Shown here in pieces: positions 11,318-21,164 of a stretch of DNA of 64,000 bases. The position numbers were made by a program, and so were the translations under genes. The DNA is taken from the NCBI GenBank assembly GCA_021234155.1, contig JAJEKV010000014.1:3923563-3987562 (forward strand), in the 5' to 3' direction. The notes beneath the pieces are model-generated. The model was not told the origin of the DNA. It searched no databases and worked only from the letters and a program-made list of their open reading frames with translations. The stretch is from Isoetes taiwanensis. Lineage: Eukaryota; Streptophyta; Lycopodiopsida; Isoetales; Isoetaceae. Each line of letters begins with the position of its first letter. Position 1 is the first letter of the stretch.

Positions 11318-11960
11318 ATGAAGTTAATCTTACATGACACGTATAATAGTAAGATTTATAAAGGCCTACTTCTAGCCGGGCATGAAGAAGCAGATAGTCA
11401 GGTATATCCAAGAATGTCAGTTGTGTCAGCAGTCAAAGGCAGAACAAATTCGAATCCTGGAAGTTTTGGAACCTTGGCCAGATGCCAAGCAGGAATTTGT
11501 CAGCATGTATTTCATAGAGGGCCTTCTACGGACAACAAGGAGCTTTTATGCCTTGATGATTGTGGTAGATAAGTCATCAAAAGGGCACATTCTTGCCATG
11601 CTGCACCACAAACACGGCTTTGGATCTAGTCTTGTTGTCTACATAAGAGATTTTGTTCAGGTTGCATGGAATGCCCAGGTCGATCATCACCTATAAAGAT
11701 CTGAAGTTCTTCAGCGACTTTTAGCAAGACCTTTTTTTTTTTTTTTTTGAAGGATCACACGATGTGCCCCAAGTTGTGGAGGAGTTCTGCTTATTTGTTC
11801 GTGGTCAGATGGGCAAATGGAGTGCACCAACAGAACCTTGGAGGATATGTTGAGAAACTATATTTGGAACAAGCAATCCAAATGGGCCAATTACATCCAC
11901 CTAGTCGAACTCGAGAGTTTATTGTGGGAGATAAAGTTTGGCTCAAGTAAAGGGCAAACA
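11318..11960 (+). pseudogene. Chromovirus integrase remnant, catalytic Asp residues lost
   Basis: Frames around 11382-11700 give QECQLCQQSKAEQ (end of the zinc-binding region), then SMYFIEGLL and LMIVVDKSSKGHI (catalytic core). SMYFI corresponds to the usual SMDFI, so the first catalytic Asp is Tyr. About 11665-11700 reads PRSIITYKDLKFF where ITDRD is expected, so the second is Tyr too. The Glu region (GQMECTNRTLEDML, near 11815) is kept. Frameshifts and the poly(T) insertion at 11731 also break it. Confidence 0.85.
11731..11754 (-). mobile_element. Minimal poly(A)-tailed LINE insertion inside integrase
   Basis: A run of about 17 T followed by gaaggatc interrupts the integrase. The related copy at 15370-15965 (minus) lacks it. 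On the minus strand it reads gatccttc plus poly(A), the same 3' end seen at 56650 and, as ccttc plus poly(A), at 29160. It is best explained as an extremely truncated LINE insertion. Confidence 0.6.
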
Positions 11961-11964
11961 AGCG

Positions 11965-12304
11965 AAGCTTCATCCTATATCAAAGTTCACAAAGTCTTCC
12001 ATATAAGCCTATTAAAGAGGCACACTCCAAACCCAGAGGAGGTCTTGGAGACTCCAATTTTGTTGGAGATGATGGAGGAGCAAATCGAGATAATTTCGGA
12101 GCTAATTCTCGATAAGACATTTAAGAAGACAAGAAGGTTGCAGTTCCTCGAATACTTGGTCAAATGGAAGCACTTGCCCATGGAAGACGCAACATGGGTA
12201 TTAAAGCAAGATCTAGAGAAGCAATACCCAGAATTCATGGAGCAATTCGACGGCCAAGTCATCTCCGAATGGATCGACACCAACCTGTCGGGTGCTCTTA
12301 GTTA
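11965..12304 (+). pseudogene. Integrase C-terminus and chromodomain of the chromovirus
   Basis: The frame reads KVHKVFHISLLKRH (the usual pre-chromodomain linker), then about 65 residues later FLEYLVKWKHLPMEDATW and EKQYPEFMEQF, a chromodomain with the typical YLVKWK core. It ends at a stop at 12304. The chromodomain places the element in the chromovirus branch of Ty3/gypsy; in such elements it guides integration to methylated histone H3. This segment is open, but the rest of the element is broken. Confidence 0.9.
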
Positions 12305-12439
12305 AGCTTGAGTATGCCTTAGTGTAAGTGCAGGAAGGCCTATGTGTTCTAGGGTAGTTGGGATGTATACGCGAAGATCTTGGAGTGTAGGTGATGATGA
12401 GACCCCCCTCCCCCTCTCCCCAAGGGCGTTCTCTAGGCC

Positions 12440-12690
12440 AGTAGGCACCAAGAGTGTGCATGACTGGGAGGGTCATGTGAGAGGAGCGTAGCATTGTGGC
12501 CGACGATAGGATCAGTATAAGGTTCGTTAACTTAAAACCTTCAGGGCCACGATGCACTGTGGGTGTGCATGACTGAAGAGGTCATGCTCGAGTAGGCACG
12601 GGATCGTGGGCAATGATGGGATCATCATTAGGATGTTCTCTATGCCACGATGCAGGGCACATACACATGACCATGGGGGGTCATGATGAG
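12440..12690 (+). repeat. Tandem 109 bp units after the chromodomain
   Basis: gtgtgcatgact at 12454 recurs at 12563 with similar following sequence, and a weaker third unit ends near 12690. The units lie directly behind the chromovirus coding end, where a 3' untranslated region or LTR would be. Confidence 0.65.
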
Positions 12691-14640
12691 GTAAGCGTGC
12701 AGACGCAGAGAATTATCATTCTTTTTTACAAAGAAGATAGACGTTCCAGCAGGGGACTGAGTATGTCGAATGGAACAAGTGGCTAGATTCTCTTCAATAT
12801 AATCCCGCAAAACCTTCAACTCAGCGGGAGATAGACCATCTATCGGACCATATGATGACATTGTATCGGGCTACAAATCAATAGGACAATCGTATGGGCG
12901 ATGCTCTAAAAGTTTGCTGGCATTAACTTTGTCAAAAACATCAGAGAGGTCGCCATATTTATCTGGGAGCATTGGAACAGACTTCACCGGTGCAGAGCTA
13001 GCCGACAAATGAACCTGGATTGCAAATACTAAACTTGGATCTTGCCTTCCAGATTTAATAAACTCGTGAAGTGAGATCTTGGAGATATGAAACTGAAGGC
13101 ATGAGGAAGCCTCTGCAGAAGCATGAGCAGGAGAAGGAGCAGGAGTTGGAACAGGAGCAGGAACTTGAACAAGAACTGGAGCTGGGACATGATCGAGAGC
13201 ATGATCAGAATCTGGGTCATAAACTGGAGCAGAGACAAGAGTCAAATCAGAACACGGTGCAGAAACAGAAACAACAAAGGCGGAATCAGGAGCCCACAAT
13301 ACTGCACGGACTGAAGTCGATGTTGGTGCAGAGGCCTGAACTACAAATTTACTGAAACTAGAGCTAGAACCAGCAAATCAAAATGATCTAGTACGCCAAT
13401 CAATCTGTGGGTTATGTAGCTCAAGCCAGGGCAGACCCAAGACTACTGATGCATGTGGGCTAGCGATCAAATTGAAGGAAATGCTACACGAAACTCCCTC
13501 GAACAAAACCTAAAGAGGCGCAGTACATTCTGTGACTGCACCCGAGGAGATCTCCTGGCCATCAATCACTTTGACAGAACTGGGATGCTCAACCTGGCTT
13601 CTAGGGATGGCGTGCTTACTGGTGAATGCACTATCCATAAAGCAAGCATTTGCACTACAATCAAGTTGCGCTAATGCTTCCAACCTTCCAACCTCTAATT
13701 TCAATGATATAGTAATGGAAAATGCCTTGCTGACTTTATCCGATGGAATAAACATGTCAAGCAGTATGGAAGGAGTCTGAGGAAAGGCGGCCAGCCGACG
13801 GGAGACTCCTACTACTCATACCGGCCACGAGCAATATGACCACGAGCATCAACGAGCAATATGACCAGCTTCTCCACAGTAGAGGCAAAGATTAGCCTCT
13901 CTCTGATGCTGCTTCTCAGCGGCAGATAAAGGTCCTCGAACTGCCCGATCAATCTGCATAGGTTCAGGTCCGGACCTGCTGGATTCTACAGATACGACCG
14001 GGGAAGGCGTAGCTACAGGCGCTTGTGTGAGTGGAAAGACCGGACTATGTCTCTCTTGCCTACATTCAAAGAGCCGATTATCACATCGAACTGCAAATCT
14101 GATGGCTTCTTCCAAAGTCTGAGGGTCCTCCATAGACAACAACATATCTTTGACATCCTCACGTAATCCCCTTCGAAAACAATCTCGAAGTGCGACATCA
14201 TTCCAGGAAGTATCTACCGCAATTTGTCGGAACTATGATGCATATACTGAAGTCGGACGAGAGCCTTGCCTCAGATTGCAAAGTTTTGTGACTGCTATGC
14301 GCCGACGATCGGTGTCTCCAAAGCATGCCTCGAGCTCTGCAGTGAAAGCAGCAAAATCTTGCAATCTAGGGCTCCTTTCTCCAATAAAGGAGCAAACCAA
14401 ATCAGCCCAACCTGTTCCTGGGCCGTGGAATACCTTTGAGGGTGGAGCTGGATCACAAGCCTGATCTGATTCAAAAAACCACGGAGCTTGGACCGAGTGC
14501 CATAAAACTTCTTTGGCAGGCTAATCTTAGGCTCTGATAGCCTCAATCCAGAGCTAGAAGCAGATTCATGTGAAGCAACATGTTCCTTAAGCTCTTTATT
14601 GTCCAACTGCAACTGCTAGCATATTTGAACATGCTGCTGG
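12691..14640 (-). pseudogene. Second Ty3/gypsy element: gag, protease and start of RT
   Basis: Read on the minus strand. Gag at 14612-13850 has EPKISLPKKFYGTRSKLRGF and, near its end, a CCHC-type knuckle starting CLYCGEAGHIAR. The protease region at 13755-13500 has LAQLDCSANACFMDSAF (LDSGA is LDCSA) and KVIDGQEISSGAV. Pre-RT at 13299-12871 ends EHRPYDCPIDL. RT then begins GLSPAELKVLRDYIEENLAT and IFFVKKNDNSLRL and is cut off near 12695. Frames shift between blocks. It is a different lineage from the chromovirus beside it. Confidence 0.85.
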
Positions 14641-14754
14641 ACCTGCTGTAATAAAGTCGAAACCTCCTCCATAGATATAAAATCACCAAATACGAGAAAA
14701 AAATGCTTAGGATCAGAGCAGGCAAGAACCGGTAAGGGATTCTGGTTCAAACTA

Positions 14755-15010
14755 TCATGAACCTACGTGAAAATAAGGAAAATAGATGAAAAATACGCAG
14801 GAAATACGGAAGAAATACACCAAGATCGGCAAAGAATCTGATATATGAACATGAATCAAGAGTACACTGGCTCGAAGGCAAGCAGAAAGGCGAGACAGAT
14901 GCCTAGAAGGCTCAAGACTGGCGTTGAATCGGAATGGATCGACAAGGAGGAGGTGCCTCCTTATATATCTAGGCCAACGGTCAGGATCGCGCCATTCCAA
15001 TGGAAGAGAT
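14755..15010 (-). mobile_element. LTR/leader part of the second gypsy element
   Basis: This lies immediately upstream of the minus-strand gag and contains a TATA box (14961-14967) and untranslated-leader-like sequence. The outer LTR boundary is not evident, so the limits are approximate. Confidence 0.45.
14961..14967 (-). promoter_or_regulatory. TATA box of the second gypsy element
   Basis: tatataa on the minus strand in the context gatatataaggagg, about 350 bases upstream of the first gag homology. It is a plausible LTR promoter. Confidence 0.5.
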
Positions 15011-15044
15011 CATGCCAAAGGGAATGTTTTTAACAAATATTGGT

Positions 15045-15112
15045 AGTGCACTTGGCAAAGGTTTGTGACTCGCAACTAGAAGATTGCGAGTTCAAATCCT
15101 GTCCTTATGCAA
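15045..15112 (+). ncRNA. tRNA-derived SINE head candidate
   Basis: gactcgcaactagaagattg is followed by gagttcaaatcctgtcc, a good polymerase III B box. The A-box side (tagtgcacttggc) is weak. The arrangement resembles tRNA-derived SINE heads in plants. The tail boundary is unclear. A similar head occurs at 50428. Confidence 0.4.
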
Positions 15113-15369
15113 CTACCCTTTTGCATCCGTGTAACGACCATCTTTTGTACATACGAGTATAATGTTTGTATGATATGAATATTGTTTGGAGATATTCTAC
15201 TACTTCTACTATAAACTATTGCATATCTGTTGTCGTTGTTGAGAAACTTCCATCTTGGGTACTAGATTGTGCTACGTATCTGGGGTCAAACATTGATAAC
15301 CGTAACCGTAACTGATCATAGAAGGGAGACATCTTCAATTATGCTTGCTTCATATTATTGTACAAAACT

Positions 15370-15965
15370 CGACTAGGTGGATGTAATTGGCCCATTTGGA
15401 TTGCTTGTTCCAAACATAGTTTCTCAACGTATCCTCTAAGGTTCTGTTGGTGCCCTCCATTTGTCCATCTGATCATGGACAAATAAGCAGAACTGCTCCA
15501 CAACTTGGCCCAGATCGTGTTGAAGAAGTCTTGCTAAAAGGCGTTGAAGAACTTCAGATCTCTATAGGTGATGATCGACCTGGGCATTCCATGCAACCTG
15601 AAAAAAACCTCTTACGTAGACAACAAGGCTAGATCCAAAGCTGTGTCTGTGGTGCAGCATGGCAAGAATGTGCCCTTTTGATGACTTATCTACCACAACC
15701 ATCAAGGCATCAAAGCTCCTTGTTGTCCTTGGAAGGCCCCCTATGAAATACATGCTGACAACTTCCCACTTGGCATCTGGCCAAGGTTCCAAAACTTCCA
15801 GGATTCGAAGTTGTTCTGCCGTTGTCTGCTGATGCAACTGACATTCTTATATATACCTGACTATCTGCTTCTTCGTGCTTGGCTAGAAGTCGGCCTTTAT
15901 AGATCTTACATGGCCAGTAATAGGGCTATTATACGTGTCATGTAAGATTAGCTTCATACTCCTGA
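15370..15965 (-). pseudogene. Second chromovirus integrase fragment, inverted
   Basis: On the minus strand this matches 11300-11900 closely over about 600 bases. Frames give RILEVLEPWPDAKWEVV, SMYFIGGLPRTTRSFDAL and MVVVDKSSKGHI, later PRSIITYRDLKFF and DGQMEGTNRTLED. Both catalytic Asp positions are Tyr, as in the first copy, and the Glu is kept. It lacks the poly(T) insertion and has about 16 bases near 15915 that the other copy lost. Homology ends at both sides. Confidence 0.85.
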
Positions 15966-16169
15966 TGCTTCACGTACTCTCAGGGATGCTTCAGGTACAC
16001 TTCAAGGGCATACTCATGATTATTAAACTCGAAACTCAGAAATTGAATTGCACTTACAATTCCTTAACTGGTAGTTCAATCGTCAAATATCCTCCCTTGA
16101 TATGTGAAAACGGTATTGGACTTTGTCGACAAGACTGATATCATTGTCTCTTTCACTTACAATACCCCA

Positions 16170-17260
16170 GGCAATTTAGGGATTCTTTGACTCTTGTAAC
16201 ACGCCATGAGCCACATTCAGAAGTTCAGAGTGGATAGGCATTGACCAATCTTCTATCTCAGGGAATGGATCATGCCCTGTATGATTATCAGATACATAAA
16301 TCATTGCAGGAGTTTCTCCATCTTCCTCGAGAGGATGTATTGTACGCATTCTGAACATACAACCCCTTCTATGACTCTTCCTAATTTGTCTATCATCACT
16401 AATTCCTCGTCGACGTGGAGCCTTCCATCTATGGCACCTATAATCATTATAGATCAAAGAACCTCCCCTTACTCTATACTGAGTGTGCATAAGATGAACC
16501 CTAAATCGCACTTGTAAAGCTGCTTGTTCGTGTATATCTTCGCTTGGTAGCAGCTCATCTGACAAAGGAAAATCATCATCATGCATATATGGATCACGCT
16601 TGCAGGTGCAACCCTCGATGCAATATCACACATATTCGAGAGGTATACCATTATAACGGATCCCTATTTGCCATGATGAACTTATATTACTTGTTGTTGA
16701 TGTTAGGCCGCAATGGATACCATCTTGTACATGATTTTGCATGACAATCTGGATCTAAAGATCCCTGTGAGTGATGAGGCATTGTAGACTGGCCTCTTGA
16801 TGCATAAGACAATGTCCAAAAGGGTCAATTGTAAGCTTCTGCTGCATGGCCTCCCAACACCCTAAGATCCTTGAATCTCGTGGTGCAAAAGACCTATCAT
16901 TCTTAATAGAGACAGGCAGAAACTGAGGATCTGATGTCATTATCTCAGTAACTCTTGGATATCACATGTTTCTCAAGCATTCTAACATCAAATGGAAGGA
17001 CCCTATTGTGAAAGCATACCCAGCTTGAGAGCTCCCCCTTAACCAATCCTCTTCTGATGGCATAGAATCTGGGATTTGAGAGTTAGAAGCAAAACTTGAG
17101 GAGTGATGAGAATGAGGAGCAACCCCTTCATCCGTTTCAAAGGTTTCAATGGATAAATCTGCATCTAAATCTGTAAATCACATATCTGATAAGTCACTCG
17201 AGACAACATCAGATACATCACTTAACGATTCATCTGATTCGTGATCCATGGAGCAGTGCA
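16170..17260 (-). pseudogene. Degenerate gene with a FAR1/FLYWCH-like zinc-binding domain
   Basis: One minus-strand frame stays open for about 1.09 kb except for four isolated stops (16626, 16755, 16962, 17178; given as their lowest base). The N-terminal part is acidic and Ser-rich. The C-terminal part has YRCHRWKAPRRRG, KSHRRGCMFRM and SDNHTGHDP. The Cys-Cys-His-His spacing resembles the FAR1/FLYWCH (WRKY-GCM-like) DNA-binding domains found in Mutator-type transposases. No DDE catalytic region follows. It is probably transposase-derived; the domain call is by eye. Confidence 0.5.
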
Positions 17261-17338
17261 GCTTCTAGATGGTAATCATAAGCTACTATATCATCCATAA
17301 GCAACTCATAAAAAGGATGACAACAAGTGCCCAAAGCA

Positions 17339-17707
17339 TTTCTCGTACTCGTACTCGCACTTGCACAATCTCGTACTCGTACACGTACCTTAACATACAT
17401 AGTCCCGTGAAGAGGAATAGGAGGGTATATTATATATGACACGTACTCGTACTCGACAAACTCGTACTGTACATGTACCTTGACACATGATAGTTCCGTG
17501 AAGAGGAACATGCGCGCATATTATATATGACATGTACTCGTACTCGTACTCGCACAAACGCGTACTCATACATGTACCTTGACACGTGATAGTCCCTTGA
17601 AGAGGAATAAGAGCACATATTATATATAACACGTACTCGTACTCGTACACGTACCTTAACACATGATAGTCTCGTGAAGAGGAATAGGAGCACATATTAT
17701 ATGACAC
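17339..17707. repeat. Minisatellite, four units of 77-99 bp with internal (gtactc)n
   Basis: A gaagaggaa box recurs at about 17410, 17501, 17600 and 17677, each followed by an atattatat stretch and a variable run of cgtactcgtactc. Unit length varies because the hexamer run varies. It lies just upstream of the minus-strand pseudogene at 16170-17260. Confidence 0.85.
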
Positions 17708-18370
17708 TCTTTAAAGGTATCATTAAATTGCTCAGTCCCTTGCTTCATCCCTTGTAGGATGTCTCAACGCCGCAATATATGACGAATGTGACTGGAGACA
17801 TGATTCATAGTATGGACGTTTGAGTGCCAGCAACGTCAACAAATCTTCCAGTGCACCTGCGAGGGCGATGTCATGGAGAAAATAGAAGATATCCTCTTGT
17901 GATTGAAGAAGAAGAGAGATGAATACAATAGCATGCCTAATGATACTGCGCCGTCGATGGTTGGAGAGAAGTTGGTCAATTACATTTGGGAGTTGGGTTT
18001 CTTTAAAAGGATTATTGAAGATGCCCTAGGCATTGATTGTGATGCGGTCACACCTCCACCTGCAAGGCAGCCGGATGCCCTCAATATTTCGACGTGATAT
18101 TTGTGTTATAAGTAGTTGAATGTTTTCGAGTTTATTTGGATAAGCATTTGAGTGTATTGGTGTATTCTATTCAAGTGTTTCTTGTTTGTTTCATCCCAAG
18201 TGCTTTTAGGGCCAAATAATAAATAGTGCCAAAAAAATTCTTGATACAAAAACTTTTGGAAGTACAACCCTTATATACAACAATTATTGACAAAATTCTT
18301 CATACAAATACTTTTTGAAGGAAAGTGTAACCTTTAAATCAACATATATTTATACCGCTCCTAGTGATGC
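17708..18370. other. Unresolved, one short open frame
   Basis: A frame at 17903-18097 (plus) contains EKLVNYIWELGFFKRIIEDA and looks protein-like, but I do not recognise it. There is no upstream exon or promoter that I can support. It may be the tail of a transposase-like gene. Confidence 0.3.
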
Positions 18371-18563
18371 CTGCGCAAAACGTGTTTGTCTAAACCAGTA
18401 AACTCAGGCATATAGAAGAGCTAATGCAACGGGCCATCTAGCCTATTCATCATCCACATCCTGCTGCGTGAGCCAAGCGCTAGATATCTATGTCAAATAG
18501 ATCACAAAAAATTAGAGCAATAAGAGTTGCAAAAAACATGTAGTTCGAAGGCATGTTACTTAC

Positions 18564-18970
18564 TATTGCAAGAGGTGGCCCACCCTCTGGATGCAGTATG
18601 GCCTCCATGAGTTTTTTGATAAAGAGACATACATGAACCCTGCATGAGTTTGAATCGGCCTGCTATGATACACTTGATCTAGTAATCATTTAGTCCCTTG
18701 CACGTGCCACTAGGTCAGCTGGGGCACTAAACCTCTATAGGAGCCAAGGACCCAGCCTGTATTAACAATGTCGTTAGTAATCATAATTTATAAAGACATA
18801 CTAAAGGTATAGAAGAGGAAGATACCTGCAAATATGTGCATCGAGCAGATGAGGCCTCCCAAAAAGTGGATCCAGAAACACCCAATCATCTCGATCGGGT
18901 GAAAGTCCAAGTCGGGCCCGCAAAGTGGGCTCTCACACGTGGAATACCAAGATCCAGTCCCGGGGGATGC
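18564..18970 (-). pseudogene. Spliced pseudogene fragment, family not recognised
   Basis: On the minus strand a frame ending DPLFGRPHLLDAHICR is followed by a consensus donor (cag/gtatct at 18826/18825). After a 69 bp gap comes an acceptor (aatacag, exon from 18756) and the same protein continues LGPWLL. The second exon runs to a gtaagt donor at 18564/18563 and contains three in-frame stops, later LFIKKLMEAILHPEGGPP. The exon-intron layout shows it was once a spliced gene. Confidence 0.4.
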
Positions 18971-19935
18971 ATCTATTATATATGGGGTACCTCATGGGCG
19001 TGCAAGGGGTCACTAAAACTCCCAATTTGGTCTCCCAATACATGTGGTCATACCTTATTTTGCAAAGAGTATTGACTCTAACTCTAGAAAAAGCATCGCT
19101 TTGCCTGGCCTACATCTCATGTAAGCTTAGCAATGCAATGCATGAAATAGCTAGGCATTGACTTTGTTTACATATATGTTGTATTGCAAGGCATTGACTT
19201 TTTATGTAGTGAGAATAATGGATTTATTTTACACTTCCTTATACAAATTTCTAACTCAAAATTTGTATCTATCTAATACAATATAATTTCATGCAATATA
19301 GTTGGATAAATGATGTTTCAAAGCCCTATTAGGAATGGAATTAAGAATAATAAGCATGGCGGGACATGGAGGAGCATATTCTAAAAGGCCCCATGAACTA
19401 ACAAAGAGGAGACTTGGAGGAGCATGATTTAAAAAGTTTTTTGAGATAGACGATAAAATTGGAGTGTTACAAAGTTGGGGCCAAGTTGTTGTGAATGCAA
19501 ACAAGGACTCATTTAGACATGGAATAATGGAATAAGGAAGGAAGGAAGGAAGGAAGGAAGTATATTTTAACGTCCACGGAGACCAACTGGTAAGGGCGAA
19601 GAAAGGGTGTAGTCTTATGTAATAACTTTTTTTTTTTTAACATAGTCTTTTCATTCTTTCAAAAAGAAAGAAAGAAAAAAAGGTGTATAAAATTTTGTTA
19701 AGTAGGTGGATGTGATGCTGATATATATTCTAGGCCCATATGAATAGAATAGAATAGAATAGAATAGAATAGTTTTTTTTTTTTTTATGCAAGTCCTACC
19801 AACCTTGTCTTTCAAACAAAAAAAATGATATATATTCTCTATGTCTAGTATTAAGGTGAAATTTATTATTTTCAAAAAAGTCAACCATAGGAAAGGGCAA
19901 AGTTGTTGTGAATACAAGAAAGCAAGTGGACTAAT
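18971..19935. other. Intergenic, microsatellites and one LINE end
   Basis: No gene is recognised. A (gaata)n run at 19741-19770 borders a T run, and other T/A runs lie near 19628 and 19672. The LINE end at 19535-19590 is listed separately. Confidence 0.6.
19535..19592 (-). mobile_element. Very short LINE 3' end with (ggaa)n tail
   Basis: aaggaaggaaggaag is followed by tatattttaacgtccacgga and gaccaactgg, the reverse complement of the 3' terminus of the LINE at 21150-26806. Only about 30 bases of LINE remain. The same junction, tail included, occurs at 46535-46588. Confidence 0.75.
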
Positions 19936-19963
19936 TCAGAGAAGAAAGGGCCAAGAGAAGGTG

Positions 19964-19970
19964 TATAAAT
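19964..19970 (+). promoter_or_regulatory. TATA box of the dirigent gene
   Basis: tataaat in the context gtgtataaatag, 36 bases upstream of the dirigent ATG. Initiation 25-32 bases downstream would fall at about 19990-20000. This puts the out-of-frame ATG at 19981 upstream of the transcript and gives a very short leader. Confidence 0.65.
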
Positions 19971-20005
19971 AGTGAAGCTCATGAACAAACGATTCAAGAG
20001 CAAAG

Positions 20006-20551
20006 ATGAAGGCAAGCAATATAGTTCTGGCACTCTTGGCAGTGGGTATGATCAATGCATTAGTAGGGGATGCAAAATACGGAAAGCCGAGATATCTGAA
20101 TGTGCCAATGTACATGCAGATAATAGAAGCTGGTCCAAATGCTACAGGGTTAAGAGTAGCAGGGCCAGGTGGGGAGCTAACGGAGAACAAGTTCGGCACC
20201 GTTTTTGTGTTCAACGATGTGCTGACGGAATCGTTCGATAACACATCGAAGGTAATTGGGCGGGCAAAGGGCACGGCTATGGTGACGGAGCCAGACGCCT
20301 CCAATGCCACCTATGCTTGGTGTGCTGTCCTCCGAACGGAGCAATACAATGGTACTATTTCTTTCCAAGGCGTGGACAATGGTGTCAAAAATAACCAAAT
20401 GGAGCATGCCATTGTTGGTGGCAGCGGTGACTTTCGCTTTGCCACGGGCTATGCCAACTTTACCCATGTTAAAGTTGACATCCCTGATGGCCTCTTTACT
20501 ATTTTTATTAATGCTTCCATCTATTTCCCTCCTTGGACCTTATATCTCTAG
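20006..20551 (+). CDS. Dirigent protein, 181 aa
   Basis: This single open frame encodes a secreted dirigent protein. The family directs stereoselective coupling of phenoxy radicals in lignan- and lignin-related metabolism in the cell wall. Residues 1-23 form a signal peptide (hydrophobic IVLALLAVGMINALVG, then GDA). The dirigent domain follows, with FGTVFVFNDVLTES (about 63-76), GRAKGTAMVTEP (85-96), the MEHAIVGGSGDFRFATGYA block (132-150) and a hydrophobic C-terminal strand. Six N-glycosylation sequons (N45, N79, N100, N115, N151, N169) suit a secreted protein. Length and lack of introns are usual for the family. The ATG at 20006 is chosen because the signal peptide starts there and a TATA box lies 36 bases upstream. 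No lesion is seen. Subfamily and substrate cannot be told. Confidence 0.93.
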   Translation: MKASNIVLALLAVGMINALVGDAKYGKPRYLNVPMYMQIIEAGPNATGLRVAGPGGELTENKFGTVFVFNDVLTESFDNTSKVIGRAKGTAMVTEPDASNATYAWCAVLRTEQYNGTISFQGVDNGVKNNQMEHAIVGGSGDFRFATGYANFTHVKVDIPDGLFTIFINASIYFPPWTLYL

Positions 20552-20990
20552 ATTTTCCTATTTGTCAATCCAACATCCTCCATATCTCTTTCAGTCTCTG
20601 CTGCTCCAGGATTTCATTTGAAATAAGTTGAAGTCTGTATCTTCCATGATGTATTATTTTTAAAATAAGCATGTATACATTTTGAAATAAGCATATTAGG
20701 TCGATTACTTCAGTGGTATGTCAAAATATTGGGTGATTCTTTTTAATATTTGATCAGCTCAAAAAACCTGTTTCTGGTATCTTTGACACAATTGTATGAT
20801 ATTAGCCAAGAGCTCCTAATTTAAACACAAGACACCTGAGTTTAGTCAATCCTTTGCCTCCGTATAATTTAATAATTTTATATTAGGCACCTTGGACACA
20901 AAAGCGTATACAAATTAATATCTTAGTGTGCAATTATTGTCCTAATAAGTCATGTTCCCTTACCATTCATTCAGCATTTTCTGCACTTGT
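20552..20990 (+). other. 3' flank of the dirigent gene
   Basis: AT-rich, with several aataag/aaataa motifs between 20620 and 20695 that could serve as polyadenylation signals. No other gene is seen. Confidence 0.5.
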
Positions 20991-20991
20991 C

Positions 20992-21097
20992 TCCACCACC
21001 ACCACCACCACCACCACCACCACCACCACCACCACCACCACCACCACCACCACCACCACCACCACCACCACCACCACCACCACCACCACCACCACCC
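20992..21097. repeat. Trinucleotide microsatellite (cac)n, about 34 units
   Basis: An uninterrupted run of accacc over about 100 bases. The apparent poly-His and poly-Thr frames are repeat artefacts. It lies at the 5' border of the LINE. Confidence 0.97.
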
Positions 21098-21164
21098 ATC
21101 GCCCACCCCGCCGGCCACAATGCCGCCCACGGCCCACCTCCCTTAGGTCAGGTCAAGGCTTTTT

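Noticed and set aside
15045-15112. Genuine tRNA gene
   Set aside because: The B box is good but no acceptor stem closes and the A box is poor; a SINE head fits better.
16170-17260. Functional gene whose stops are removed by U-to-C RNA editing, as in fern and hornwort organelles
   Set aside because: Such editing is known from organelles, while this is transposon-rich nuclear DNA. Every stop codon would be convertible this way, so the pattern carries no evidence.
17339-17707. CRISPR-like array (repeats with spacers)
   Set aside because: Units are contiguous, variable and built from an internal hexamer; there are no unique spacers of constant length, and the DNA is plant nuclear.
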